A DNA stretch of 64,000 nucleotides. It comes from Pseudoflavonifractor intestinihominis (GTDB lineage Bacteria; Bacillota; Clostridia; Oscillospirales; Oscillospiraceae). Position 1 is the stretch's first letter; every line of letters starts with the position of its first letter. Position numbers and translations under genes: made by a program. Of the stretch, positions 1 to 9,400 are shown piece after piece. The DNA lies in the NCBI RefSeq assembly GCF_040096055.1, contig NZ_JBBMFK010000006.1, positions 62,001-126,000 of the forward strand, written 5' to 3'. The notes under the pieces are model-generated. The model saw only the letters and a list, made by a program, of their open reading frames with translations. It was not told where the DNA came from and made no database searches.

Positions 1-2258
1 AGCCCACCCTGGACTACTGCGTCCTGAAGATCCCCCGCCTGCCCTTCGACAAGTTCACCACCGCCAGCCGTACCCTGGGCACCCAGATGAAGGCCACCGG
101 CGAGGTCATGGCCATCGGCAACTCCTTTGAGGGCGCCCTGATGAAGGCCATCCGCTCCCTGGAGCTGCCGGTGAAGTCCCTGCGCCTGCCCGGCCTGGAC
201 GAGCTGTACACCGAGGAGATCGAGGAGCGTCTGGTGAACATTGACGACCAGCGGCTCTTCGTGGTGGCCGAGGCCCTGCGCCGGGGTTTCTCCCCCGAGA
301 AGATCAACAAGATCACCAAGTACGACCTGTGGTTCCTGGACCGGTTCAAGCTCATCGTGGACATGGAGGACCGGCTGGACCACGGCCACCTGGACGCCGA
401 CACTCTGCGCCAGGCCAAGGAGATGGGCTTCTCCGACGCCTGGATCGCTGCCCTGTCCGGCAAGGAGCGGAAGGAGATCAAGGCCCTGCGGGAGAGCTGC
501 GGCATCAAGCCCGCCTTCAAGATGGTGGACACCTGCGCCGCCGAGTTTGAGGCCCAGACCCCTTATTACTACTCCACCTACGACGAGGAGAACGAGGCCG
601 CCGAGGAGCTCCACATGCCCCAGGTGGGGGAGATGGCGCCCCACATCCCCGAGGCCCCCTATCTCGCCGCCGCCACCGCCGCCCCCCACCGCACCGAGGG
701 CGCCAGCGAGCGGAAGAAGGTGCTGGTGCTGGGCTCCGGCCCCATCCGCATCGGCCAGGGCATTGAGTTCGACTACTGCTCGGTCCACTCTGTCTGGGCC
801 TTCAAGCGCCTGGGCTATGAGACCATCATCATCAACAACAACCCGGAGACCGTGTCTACCGATTTCGACGTGGCCGACAAGCTGTACTTCGAGCCTCTGA
901 CCCCAGAGGACGTGGAGGCCGTGGTGGAGCTGGAGAAGCCCTGGGGCGCGGTGGTCCAGTTCGGCGGCCAGACCGCCATCAAGCTGGCTCAGGCCCTCAC
1001 CGACATGGGCGTGCCCATCCTGGGCACCCCGGCCGACGGTGTGGACGCCGCCGAGGACCGGGAGCGGTTTGACGAGATTCTGGAGCAGTGCGGCATCCCC
1101 CGCGCCAAGGGCCGCACCGTATTCACCACCGAGGAGGCCCTCACCGCCGCCAAGGAGCTGGGCTACCCCGTGCTGGTCCGGCCCTCCTACGTGCTGGGCG
1201 GCCAGGGCATGGAGATCGCCTACTCCGACAAGAACATCATCGATTTCATGAAGATCATCAACATGACCGTCCAGGAGCACCCCATTTTGGTGGACAAGTA
1301 CCTGATGGGCCGGGAGCTGGAGGTGGACGGCGTGTTCGACGGGGAGGATATCCTGCTCCCCGGCATCATGGAGCACGTGGAGCGCTCCGGCGTCCACTCC
1401 GGCGACTCCATCGCCGTCTATCCTCCTCTCCACCTGGAGGACAAGCACAAGGACATGATCCTGCGCTACACCCGGGACATGGCCAGGCACTTGGGGGTCA
1501 TCGGCCTCATCAACGCCCAGTATATCCTCTACAACGACGAGATCTACGTCATTGAGGTCAACCCCCGCTCCTCCCGCACCATCCCCTATATCTCCAAGGT
1601 CACCGGCGTGCCCATCATCGACCTGGCCACCAAGGTCATGCTGGGCCAGAAGCTGAAGGACCTGGGTTACGGCACCGGCATCTACCCCGAGGCCAGCTAC
1701 TACGCCGTGAAGATGCCCGTGTTCTCCTTTGAGAAGCTGACCGACGTGGACACCGGCCTTGGCCCTGAGATGAAGTCCACCGGCGAGTGTCTGGGCCTGG
1801 CCGAGTCCTTCCCCCAGGCCCTGCTGAAGGCCTTCAAGGGCGCCAACATGAAGGTGCCCAAGCGGGACGGCCGGGTTATCGTCACCGTGAAGGACGAGGA
1901 CAAGGGCGAGATCGTGGGCATTGCCCGGGGAATGGCCGACATGGGCATTGAGATTCTGGCCACCTCCGGCACCGCCGACGCCCTGGAGGCTGCCGGGGTC
2001 AAGTGCCGCCGTGTGGCCCGTGTGTCCGAGGCCCACCCCAACATCCTGGACATGATCGCCTCCGGCTCTGTGGACCTGGTCATCAACACCCCCACCCGGG
2101 GCCGCAAGCACAGCTCCGACGGCTTCAAGATCCGCCGCTCCGCCGTGGAGCACTCGGTGCCCTGCGTCACCGCTATCGATACCGCCCGGGCCATCCTCAC
2201 CGTCCGGGAGCAGGGCCGCAGCGCCGACCTGCGTCCCATCGATATCACCACCATCTGA
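1..2258 (+). CDS. carB: Carbamoyl-phosphate synthase large subunit, 5'-truncated by window edge
   Basis: The frame is open from base 3 and has no start in the window, so roughly the first 350 residues are missing. The visible part begins just before the QMKATGEVMAIG stretch that closes the first ATP-grasp half. It then contains the oligomerisation region, the second carbamoyl-phosphate ATP-grasp domain (linker followed by KVLVLGSGPIRIGQGIEFDY, then EVNPRSSRT) and the C-terminal MGS-like allosteric domain ending in DLRPIDITTI. CarB uses ammonia delivered by CarA, bicarbonate and two ATP to make carbamoyl phosphate for pyrimidine and arginine synthesis in the cytoplasm. The gene is GC-rich and typical of the host. 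A strong hairpin terminator follows directly, so this is probably the last gene of its operon. carA is not visible. Confidence 0.97.
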   Translation, partial: PTLDYCVLKIPRLPFDKFTTASRTLGTQMKATGEVMAIGNSFEGALMKAIRSLELPVKSLRLPGLDELYTEEIEERLVNIDDQRLFVVAEALRRGFSPEKINKITKYDLWFLDRFKLIVDMEDRLDHGHLDADTLRQAKEMGFSDAWIAALSGKERKEIKALRESCGIKPAFKMVDTCAAEFEAQTPYYYSTYDEENEAAEELHMPQVGEMAPHIPEAPYLAAATAAPHRTEGASERKKVLVLGSGPIRIGQGIEFDYCSVHSVWAFKRLGYETIIINNNPETVSTDFDVADKLYFEPLTPEDVEAVVELEKPWGAVVQFGGQTAIKLAQALTDMGVPILGTPADGVDAAEDRERFDEILEQCGIPRAKGRTVFTTEEALTAAKELGYPVLVRPSYVLGGQGMEIAYSDKNIIDFMKIINMTVQEHPILVDKYLMGRELEVDGVFDGEDILLPGIMEHVERSGVHSGDSIAVYPPLHLEDKHKDMILRYTRDMARHLGVIGLINAQYILYNDEIYVIEVNPRSSRTIPYISKVTGVPIIDLATKVMLGQKLKDLGYGTGIYPEASYYAVKMPVFSFEKLTDVDTGLGPEMKSTGECLGLAESFPQALLKAFKGANMKVPKRDGRVIVTVKDEDKGEIVGIARGMADMGIEILATSGTADALEAAGVKCRRVARVSEAHPNILDMIASGSVDLVINTPTRGRKHSSDGFKIRRSAVEHSVPCVTAIDTARAILTVREQGRSADLRPIDITTI

Positions 2259-2271
2259 ACGCTGTGAAAAC

Positions 2272-2316
2272 AAAAAAGCCCGCACCGGGAGGAAATTCTC
2301 CGGTGCGGGCTTTTTT
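2272..2316 (+). terminator. Rho-independent terminator after carB
   Basis: The arms 2272-2288 and 2300-2316 pair perfectly (AAAAAAGCCCGCACCGG with its reverse complement) around an 11-nt loop and end in six T residues. It starts 14 nt after the carB stop codon. The A-tract on the other side makes it potentially bidirectional. Confidence 0.93.
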
Positions 2317-2488
2317 GCAGAAAGGAGCGGATGAATTGCGCAAACGCTTGATATTGTCCCTCTGAAGCACTCCCCAATAAATCTGGTCTTAACAGATGAT
2401 AAATATACTGATTTACTGATTCGTGAATTCTAAAATTTTTAAAATCGTCATGTAGATTTCGCGAGCACAATGCGGAAGACTGCGGCGA

Positions 2489-3097
2489 TTATTCCAGAGA
2501 TATTTTGTGTTCCCTGATGAAAAAACCCCAAAGAAAGCCTATGGAAAAGCCCAACAAATGAATCACAAGAGAAGCTACCCCGAAAAGATTTGAGAGAATA
2601 AAAAAGAAGGCGCAATAAACGAACCCTTTTTGATTCCTGTATACATGCCACAATGCTTTTTTACGAACCAGCCAATGCGCCAGGAGGCCAAAGCAGGAAA
2701 AAACAGCAGGCGAAGCGCCGTAATTGAAGCTATTGGGATAGAACAAAAAAATGGATGCGCCTGCAATCACCAGGCTCGTATGGTACATCAGAAAGAAGAA
2801 TGCCGTACCAATCTTCTGTTCCAGGTAGCTGCCCACCCACCATAAGGCGAATATATTGGCCAACAAGTGCCAGATGGTGGTTTGCACATATCCATATGTC
2901 AGTAGGCGATACACCTGGAAATCTTCAAAGACCGTTTTATACGACGCCCCCAGAAAGTCGGCAATACAGCCCCCTCCCCATATCGCAAATCTGAACGGAT
3001 CACAATCCCGCGATACGATCCCATTCGTGACAAAGAGCGTACTCATCACGACAACGGCAATCCGGGTAAAGCTATTTTTTACAGAACTTGTTTGCAA
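2489..3097 (-). CDS. Rhomboid-like intramembrane serine protease
   Basis: The 202-residue protein is almost entirely hydrophobic, with about six membrane segments. Rhomboid landmarks are visible: a YRLLTYGYVQ...WHLLANIFALW region (residues about 62-85, cf. the HxxxN loop-1/TM2 region), a GASPAVF motif that would carry the nucleophilic serine (family GxSx), and a late HLLGFSIGF helix supplying the catalytic histidine (family HxxGxxxG). I choose the TTG start at 3097 because AAAGGAG lies 9 nt upstream on the minus strand. The DNA is clearly more AT-rich than the neighbours, which suggests transfer. It stands alone between two convergent or unrelated units. The substrate cannot be predicted. Proline after the catalytic serine is less usual, so activity is not certain. 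Confidence 0.75.
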   Translation of the reverse strand: MQTSSVKNSFTRIAVVVMSTLFVTNGIVSRDCDPFRFAIWGGGCIADFLGASYKTVFEDFQVYRLLTYGYVQTTIWHLLANIFALWWVGSYLEQKIGTAFFFLMYHTSLVIAGASIFLFYPNSFNYGASPAVFSCFGLLAHWLVRKKALWHVYRNQKGFVYCAFFFILSNLFGVASLVIHLLGFSIGFLWGFFIREHKISLE

Positions 3098-3210
3098 TTT
3101 GCCGGACTCCTTTCAGCAAACAATCTTTCGGGAAATAATATATCTTATATTAACAGGTTCACTTATTGCTGTCCATCCATTACTGTATATACAAGAAAAT
3201 GAAGAACAAA

Positions 3211-3243
3211 AGTCAGCCCCCCGGCTCAGCCGGGGGGCTGACT
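3211..3243 (-). terminator. Terminator of the marR gene
   Basis: A perfect 14-bp stem (AGTCAGCCCCCCGG with its complement, 5-nt loop) is followed on the minus strand by TTTTGTTCTT. It lies about 43 nt beyond the stop codon of the minus-strand MarR gene. Confidence 0.9.
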
Positions 3244-3285
3244 GATCTTTTGGACGGCCCGGACAGGCCGCAAAGGCCTGCTGTT

Positions 3286-3720
3286 TCAGTCCTCCAGCGC
3301 AATGGCCGCCTCGGTGGCCAGCAGCAGCAGGCGCTTGAATTCCGCCCGCTCCTCCGCTGTCATGGCCTGGGTCATGCGGGCAAAGCAGGCGTCGATCTGG
3401 TCCTTGATGGCGGGGTACACCGCCCAGGCCTTTTCCGTGGGGCAGATGTCGTAGGTCCGCTTGTCCCTGGCGTTGGTGGTGCGGACGATAAAGCCCAGCT
3501 CCTCCAGCTTGGTCACCGTCTTGGCGATGACGCTCTTGTCCAGGGAGAGGCGCTTTGTGATATCGTCCTGGGTCAGGGCCTTGAAATCACACACAATCAG
3601 GATGACCACCGCCTGGGCGGCCGTGAGGCCGTACTGGGCGCAGCCGTTGTTGAGCCAGATGTGGGATTTCCGGTACAGGATGGAGATGGACTTGAACGGG
3701 CTGTCCATGATGTAAGGCAT
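3286..3720 (-). CDS. MarR-family transcriptional regulator
   Basis: This 144-residue protein has the usual MarR length and architecture: a helical N-terminus, a winged helix-turn-helix at about residues 50-105 (TQDDITKRLSLDKSVIAKTV, then the wing region with RDKRTYDI) and a C-terminal dimerisation helix. It would act as a dimeric repressor relieved by a small-molecule ligand. The ATG at 3720 has GAGGAGG 9-10 nt upstream. The gene is divergent from an MFS exporter. The shared 157-bp promoter region contains a 34-bp perfect palindrome and a second imperfect one, the expected arrangement for autoregulation and control of the exporter. Confidence 0.92.
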   Translation of the reverse strand: MPYIMDSPFKSISILYRKSHIWLNNGCAQYGLTAAQAVVILIVCDFKALTQDDITKRLSLDKSVIAKTVTKLEELGFIVRTTNARDKRTYDICPTEKAWAVYPAIKDQIDACFARMTQAMTAEERAEFKRLLLLATEAAIALED

Positions 3721-3770
3721 AATGCAGGCCTCCTCTGTGTGGTGGATGGGGATATTATTATAATCTATTT

Positions 3771-3788
3771 TGGTGGCACATGCAACCA
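3771..3788. promoter_or_regulatory. Second, imperfect MarR-operator-like palindrome
   Basis: TGGTGGCAC/ATGCAACCA is an 18-bp inverted repeat with 7 of 9 pairs matching. It shares the GTGGCA core with the perfect palindrome 30 bp away and lies nearer the marR start, so it could serve autoregulation. Function is inferred. Confidence 0.45.
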
Positions 3789-3817
3789 GATATTGACGCG
3801 GGCTCAGTTCCGTGCTA

Positions 3818-3851
3818 TCCTAATATAGTGGCAATTGCCACTATATTAGGA
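3818..3851. promoter_or_regulatory. 34-bp perfect palindrome, probable MarR operator
   Basis: TCCTAATATAGTGGCAA is followed immediately by its exact reverse complement. It sits 27-60 bp upstream of the MFS exporter start, inside the divergent marR/MFS intergenic region. The GTGGCAA/TTGCCAC core is of the size and symmetry bound by MarR dimers. The ATATAG arms may overlap promoter elements. Sequence symmetry is observed; binding is inferred. Confidence 0.75.
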
Positions 3852-3877
3852 CTGATACGCAAAGGAGCTTTATCTGC

Positions 3878-5044
3878 ATGGAAAAAACCGAAAAAATCTG
3901 GAACAGGAGATTCATCCTCCTGTTCATCACCAATCTGCTGGTTCTGGCAGCCTTTTACGCGTCCATCCCCATCATCCCCATCTACTGCCAGGAGATCGGG
4001 ATCACCGGCTCAAAGGTGGGCATCGTGCTCACCGCCATGTCCGTGGCCACCATTCTGTTCCGTCCCGTGGCGGGATATCTGCTGGATAACTTCAACCGCT
4101 ACCGGGTCTACCTGCTCTTCCTCACCCTGTTCTGCCTGTCCTTCCCCGCCTTCATCGTGTTTCCCGCCTTCGGCGCGCTGATCCTGGTCCGCCTGTATAT
4201 GGGCGCGGTGTACTCCGTGTGCGCCTCGGCCACCATGACGCTGGCCGGAGACGTGCTCCCCGTGGCCAAGATCACCGAGGGCATCAGCCGCTTCGCCTTC
4301 ACCGTGTCCATCGGTATGGCGGTGGGGCCCTATGTGGGCCTCCAGGTCCAGGACAACATGAGCAGCAAGGCCTCCTTCCTCACCATCTTCGGCATTACCG
4401 TGGTGGCCCTCATCTGCGTGTCCTGCTGCAGGATCCACTACCCCAAGGTGGAGCGGAAGAAGTTCTCCATCAAGGACTCCATCTACGGACCCGCCGTTCC
4501 CTTTATGCTCAACATGATGTTCCTGATGATCCCCTACGGCGCGGTCATCGCCTACTCCTCCATCCTGGCCCAGGAGAAGGATATCACGGCCTTCCTGCCC
4601 TACTTCTACATCTGCCTGGTGGCCGGCATGCTGGTGTCCAAGCTGTCCACCCAGAAGATGATCGACGCCGGAAAACACCGGGTCCTGGTCTACGCCAGCC
4701 TGGCGGTGCTGATCGTCACCATGGTCAGCTTCCTCTTCCTGAGCACCGGCGTGCATCTGCTGGTGGCCGGTTTCTTCTTCGGACTGGGCTACGGTATCCT
4801 CCAGCCCCTGTTCCAGGCCTTTGTGACGGGCACCACGCCTGCCCCCAAGCGGGGCGTGGCCAACGCCACCTACATGCTGCCCTATGATATCGGCATCGGA
4901 ATCGGCTCCCTGCTGATGGGCTTCATGCAGGAGAGCATCGGCCTGACCGTGGGCTTTGCCGTGACCGCCATCGCATATGTGGTGGGCGGCGCGGTCTATA
5001 CGGCCTATGTGGACGGCTACTACCGCAGGCTCAAGACCGCCTGA
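3878..5044 (+). CDS. MFS drug/metabolite exporter
   Basis: This 388-residue protein has about 12 predicted membrane helices, the standard length for a major facilitator superfamily member. The loop between helices 2 and 3 has the motif-A-like sequence RPVAGYLLDNFNRYRVY (G-x-x-x-D-x-x-x-R), typical of proton-coupled drug exporters. The ATG at 3878 follows AAAGGAGC. Divergent pairing with a MarR repressor across a strong palindrome points to a ligand-induced efflux pump. The substrate cannot be read from sequence. A bidirectional terminator follows. Confidence 0.9.
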   Translation: MEKTEKIWNRRFILLFITNLLVLAAFYASIPIIPIYCQEIGITGSKVGIVLTAMSVATILFRPVAGYLLDNFNRYRVYLLFLTLFCLSFPAFIVFPAFGALILVRLYMGAVYSVCASATMTLAGDVLPVAKITEGISRFAFTVSIGMAVGPYVGLQVQDNMSSKASFLTIFGITVVALICVSCCRIHYPKVERKKFSIKDSIYGPAVPFMLNMMFLMIPYGAVIAYSSILAQEKDITAFLPYFYICLVAGMLVSKLSTQKMIDAGKHRVLVYASLAVLIVTMVSFLFLSTGVHLLVAGFFFGLGYGILQPLFQAFVTGTTPAPKRGVANATYMLPYDIGIGIGSLLMGFMQESIGLTVGFAVTAIAYVVGGAVYTAYVDGYYRRLKTA

Positions 5045-5070
5045 TACCCATCCTCGCACTGAAAAGCAAA

Positions 5071-5107
5071 AAGAGCGGACTGATTTTTCTAAAATCAGTC
5101 CGCTCTT
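5071..5107. terminator. Bidirectional terminator between MFS and YibE/F genes
   Basis: The 17-bp perfect stem AAGAGCGGACTGATTTT / AAAATCAGTCCGCTCTT has a 3-nt loop. It lies between the convergent stops at 5044 and 5124. Confidence 0.9.
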
Positions 5108-5123
5108 CTGCGTCCCGGAGAAG

Positions 5124-6347
5124 TTATTTTTGCTTTTTCCCCGTCGCCTTTGTGCCGCCGGCAGCGGGGGAGGGGGCCCCCTGGCTGCGGCCGTAGATCA
5201 CCGCGGAGGTCAGGGCGGTCAGCGGGACCGCCAGAATCACGCCCACGGCGCTGGAGACAGAGCTGATGACCTCAATGCCCATGTAGCTGGAGGACATCAG
5301 CTGGTGCCAAGACAGGCTCAGGGAGTACATGTACAGGATCAGCACCGTGCTGCTGCCCAGGATGGCCAGAATCAGCGTGTTGGTCATGGTGCCCACCATA
5401 TCCCGGCCGATGTTCATGCCGGACTTCCACAGATCTCTGGCGGTCAGCTGGGGATTTACCGTTTTCAGCTCGCTGAGGGCGGAGGCGATGGACATGGCCA
5501 CATCCATGACCGCGCCCAGGGCCGAGATGATGACGCCCGCCACCAGCAGGCCGCGGATATGGACGGGAGTACCGGTCTGGCGCAGCTGGAGCAGCGCCTC
5601 GGCGTCGGTGGCGCGCAGCCCGTCCAGGTGCAGCAGCTTCTGGGCCAGCAGGCCGAAGAGCATGGCCAGCGCCATGCCCGCAATGGTGCCAATGCAGGCG
5701 CAGGCGATCTTTTTGCTGCACCCGCCCAGAATGACGAAGCAGACGATGGCGATCAGGGAACAGAGCAGGAAAGCGGTGGGGATGGGGGCCCAACCCTTCA
5801 TCAGCAGCGGCAGGAAGACCAGCAGCAGCATGGCCACGGTCAGCGCCAGGCCCAGAATGGACTTGGCGCCGGTCTCGCCGCCCACCAGCACGGTCACAAG
5901 CACAAACAGCGCCACCACCACCAGGATCATGGGGATGCGGTTGTACTCGTAGACCGTGGCGGTGTGATCGCCGTTGGAATAGGTGTTGACGATCATCACG
6001 ATGCTCTCGCCCACCTGAGCCGGCTCGCCGTACAGCGGGCCCACGGCGTTGGTCACCATCAGCGTCTCGCCCTTGTACTGGCCGGAGGTGACCTCCACCA
6101 GCAGGGTCTGCTCCCCACGGTAGGCCCCTTCGGACACCTCGTCCGCCTCGCAGTTGTCCGCGAGGATCTGGAGTACGGTGCCCGATTCATACTCGGCATA
6201 GGCCGTGGGGGACTCTCCCTGTTCCTCCTGGCTGCTGTGGGCGTATCCGTACAGCCCCGCGAGAATGCCCAGGATCACCGCCAAGACCAATACGGTCGGC
6301 AGAATGGTCCTGAGGCGGGAGGAACTCCTGGTTCTGGAAATTTTCAT
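5124..6347 (-). CDS. YibE/F-family multi-pass membrane protein
   Basis: This 407-residue membrane protein matches the YibE/F-like family (PF07907 as I recall it). An N-terminal membrane anchor (about residues 14-35) is followed by an extracytoplasmic beta-rich segment of about 100 residues. Seven or so membrane helices follow, with the family-typical blocks GGCSKKIACACIGTIAGM and LGAVMDVAMSIASALSEL, then GRDMVGTMTNTLILA. The ATG at 6347 has AAAGGAG upstream. Family function is poorly known; transport or a permease-like role is usually assumed. It follows the giant SLH protein on the same strand, but a hairpin separates the two, so co-transcription is uncertain. Confidence 0.88.
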   Translation of the reverse strand: MKISRTRSSSRLRTILPTVLVLAVILGILAGLYGYAHSSQEEQGESPTAYAEYESGTVLQILADNCEADEVSEGAYRGEQTLLVEVTSGQYKGETLMVTNAVGPLYGEPAQVGESIVMIVNTYSNGDHTATVYEYNRIPMILVVVALFVLVTVLVGGETGAKSILGLALTVAMLLLVFLPLLMKGWAPIPTAFLLCSLIAIVCFVILGGCSKKIACACIGTIAGMALAMLFGLLAQKLLHLDGLRATDAEALLQLRQTGTPVHIRGLLVAGVIISALGAVMDVAMSIASALSELKTVNPQLTARDLWKSGMNIGRDMVGTMTNTLILAILGSSTVLILYMYSLSLSWHQLMSSSYMGIEVISSVSSAVGVILAVPLTALTSAVIYGRSQGAPSPAAGGTKATGKKQK

Positions 6348-6432
6348 TGGCCGCTGCTCCTTTCGGGATGGTTCTGAAGCTTTTGGGGAGGCGCTCCCCG
6401 GAGAAATCTCTGTCCCCCGCCTTCAAGGGGGA

Positions 6433-6467
6433 AAAGCCACCCTCCCCGCTTCAGGAAGGGTGGCTTT
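6433..6467 (-). terminator. Terminator of the giant SLH/PHP protein gene
   Basis: Arms 6433-6443 and 6457-6467 form an 11-bp perfect stem (AAAGCCACCCT). On the minus strand it is followed by a T/C-rich tract. It lies 14 nt beyond the stop codon at 6482. Confidence 0.75.
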
Positions 6468-6481
6468 GGACCCGCTTGGAA

Positions 6482-9400
6482 TTACTCGGCGTCCTCCAAG
6501 AGGATAAAGCAGTGGATCACCTTTGCGGCCTGAGCTCTGGTAGACAGGCCCTGAGGCGCCAGGGTTCCGTCGCCAAGGCCGTTGACCAGACCGTTTTCAA
6601 CCGCCCAGTCCATTGCCTCCACAGCGAAGCTGCTCACTTCGCCGCCGTCGGCGAAGGCATCCAGGTTGGAACCGTCGGATTCCGTCTTGACGCCGCTCAT
6701 GCGGTAGAGCATGGTCATCATCTCCTCACGGGTGATGACCGCGTCGGGGGAGAAGGTGGTGTCGGACGTGCCGTTGACCACGCCGATGTGGGCCAGGTAG
6801 ACGGCGGCGTCGCGGTACCAGTCGGCCTTCAGGTCGGTGAAGGGGTTGTCCAGGCCTTCCAGCTCGGATTCGTCCACATCCAGATAGCGGTAGAGGATGG
6901 TGACCATCTGAGCGCGGGTCATGGTCATATCGGGGGCGAAGGCGCTGCCGCCGACGCCCTGCATCAGACCGGCCTCAGTCACATAGGCCACGTGCTCGTA
7001 GTACCAGGCGCCCGTGTCAAGGTCGGCGTAGGCGGTGACCAGCATATCGCCGCAGACGGTGCAGACGCTGTTGACATAGTTGTGGCCGGTGGCGGGGATG
7101 ACCGAGCCCTTGGCGATTCTGGCGCCGCAGAACTTGCAGTAGGTGTCGCCGGTGTAGCCGTCCTCTGTGCAGGTGGCCTCCTTGGCGTTGCGGATCTCCG
7201 TCTGGGTGTGGGAGCAGTAGACGGGTTCGTAGCTGCTGGCGGTGCAGGTGATCTCGCCGCGGTCGCGCACGCGGATGCGGGCGTAGTTGTCGTAGGCCAC
7301 GGCATAGGTGTCGTCATAGGAGGCGAGACCGGTGGCCTCGATGGTGCAGCCGGTGGACAGATTCTCAATGGCCTTGCCGGCAGTGATGTAGCCGTCGATG
7401 AACACGCGGGCCACTGCGCCGGAGCTGTCCTGGACGTAGATGGACTCCACCAGGTCGTTGGCCGTGGTGATGTTCACGACAGTGCCCTTGATGGTGACCA
7501 GCATGCCCTCCACGGAGCGGTCGTTGATCTGGGCGGCGGTGACAGCGGTGGGAGCCACGGGCTGGACCTCGCCCACCTTCTCGATGGAGCTCACGCTCAA
7601 CTGGATCTCGCCCTGATAGGCGCTGGTGATGCCGGAGACGCGGACCACATCGCCCAGCTTGTAGTTGCCGTCAACAGGGAAGAGGTTGATGCCGCCGGTC
7701 TCGTCCTGGACGTAGATGCAGTCGAAGAAGGCGGTCTCATGGTCGTAGCCGGAGGCGTTGGAGGTCACCACGCCCTCCACGGTGTAGCTGTAGCCCAGCT
7801 CGCTCTGGCTCTTCACCTGGGAGATGGGGGTGATCTCAGTGGGGTTCAGCACCTCGAACAGGTTCTCACAGAAGGCGTTGTTGGCGTTTTCAGCGGGGAT
7901 CTTCAGGTCAAAGTCGTTCATGAAGGCGGCGCCGGCGACAAGGATCATGCCCTTGTCCGCCTGCTGCTCCATGGCCATGACCAGCAGGCGCTGGTCGCCC
8001 TCAGCGTAGGGGTACTTGACGGTGTCGCCGCCCAAGCCGTCGCTGTCGGCGTCCTTGGAGATGGTGACACTGTTGGCGTAGAGCACGGGGGAGACGGTGT
8101 CGGGCAGCACGGAGACAGCGGCGCCGTCGCCGTCCACCGCGTAGATGGAGGAGCCGCCGTAGTAGCTGAACAGGTCCGCGTCGGTCAGACCGTCGGTGAG
8201 GGCGTTTTCGCCGTAAGCGCTGAGGGACAGGCTGAAGGAGGCGTCGTCATAGGTGCCGTCGTCAGCCAGTCGGAGGGCGGAGCCCAGCGCCTCCAGAACA
8301 CGGTTCTGGGTGGCGGCCACGTGGGGCTCTGCCTTGTCGTTGCTGTCGCCGCTGCCGGTGATAATCAGCGTACCGCCGGCGTCATGGAACGCGACCAGAG
8401 CGGCCAGCTCGGCTTCGGAGTAATCCTTTGCCTCGGACAGGCGGCGGGAGGGGGTGTTGAGCAGGATGGCGGTGTACTTGCTGGTATCGCCGCAGGCGGC
8501 GATGAGGGCCTCGGAGGAGGTCAGCAGCTCCACACGGATGGCGGACTGGTTGGCCAGGGTGGTGAAGTTGCCCATGAGGTCCTTGTTGTAGCCGCTCACA
8601 TACTCGTTGCTGTGGGAGGCGTCCACGCCGATATAGGTCAGGGAGGAGGCGTCCTGGACATCCAGCTCCACGGAAGAGGAGAAGGTGTACTCGGTGCTCT
8701 CCAGCTCCACCACTGCGGTGACCGTGATGGTGGTCAGCTTGGCCGCGTCAGGCGTGTAGTCCCAGGACAGGTCCAGGGTCTCGCCGGCGGGCAGGGTGTA
8801 GGTGGTGTTGTCCACCCAAAGGACCTGAGAGCCGTTGGTGGTATAGGTCACGCTCTTCACCAGCGCGTCGGAATCCTCGCTGTTGTACAGCTGGGTGTTG
8901 ATGGCGACCTTTTCGCCGGTGACGGGAGCGGAGGTGCTGGCGCCCACGCTGGAGATGCCCAGCATCAGGCTCTCGCCCACCCACACAGGCGCGGTGACGG
9001 CCAGATCGCCGTCGGCCTGGGTCACGCGGACATAGTAGTAGGAGTAGTTGGGGGTCAGCTGAGCGGACAGAATGCCGGTGGCCAGCTCATCGGGGTCGTC
9101 CCAGGTGTAGGCCACCTTGCCGGAGTTGACGATCAGCTCCACCTTGGCGATGGAGTCCGTGTCGTCGGGGTCCATGACGGTGATGTCGAAGTTCAGCATG
9201 TCGGGGACGGTCTCGATGATGGTGCCCATGGGCAGATCGTTGACCATGTAGGTGATCTCGAGGTTCTTGTCCTCGGTGGAGTAGACGCGGTAGTTGCGGA
9301 TGGCGTCGTAGATGCCCTCTTCGGTGAACTCCTCCACCAGGACCACGTCGCGGGCGTCGTTGGCGTTGCCCCACTTGCCCTTGTGGTTGTCCTGGTTGTT

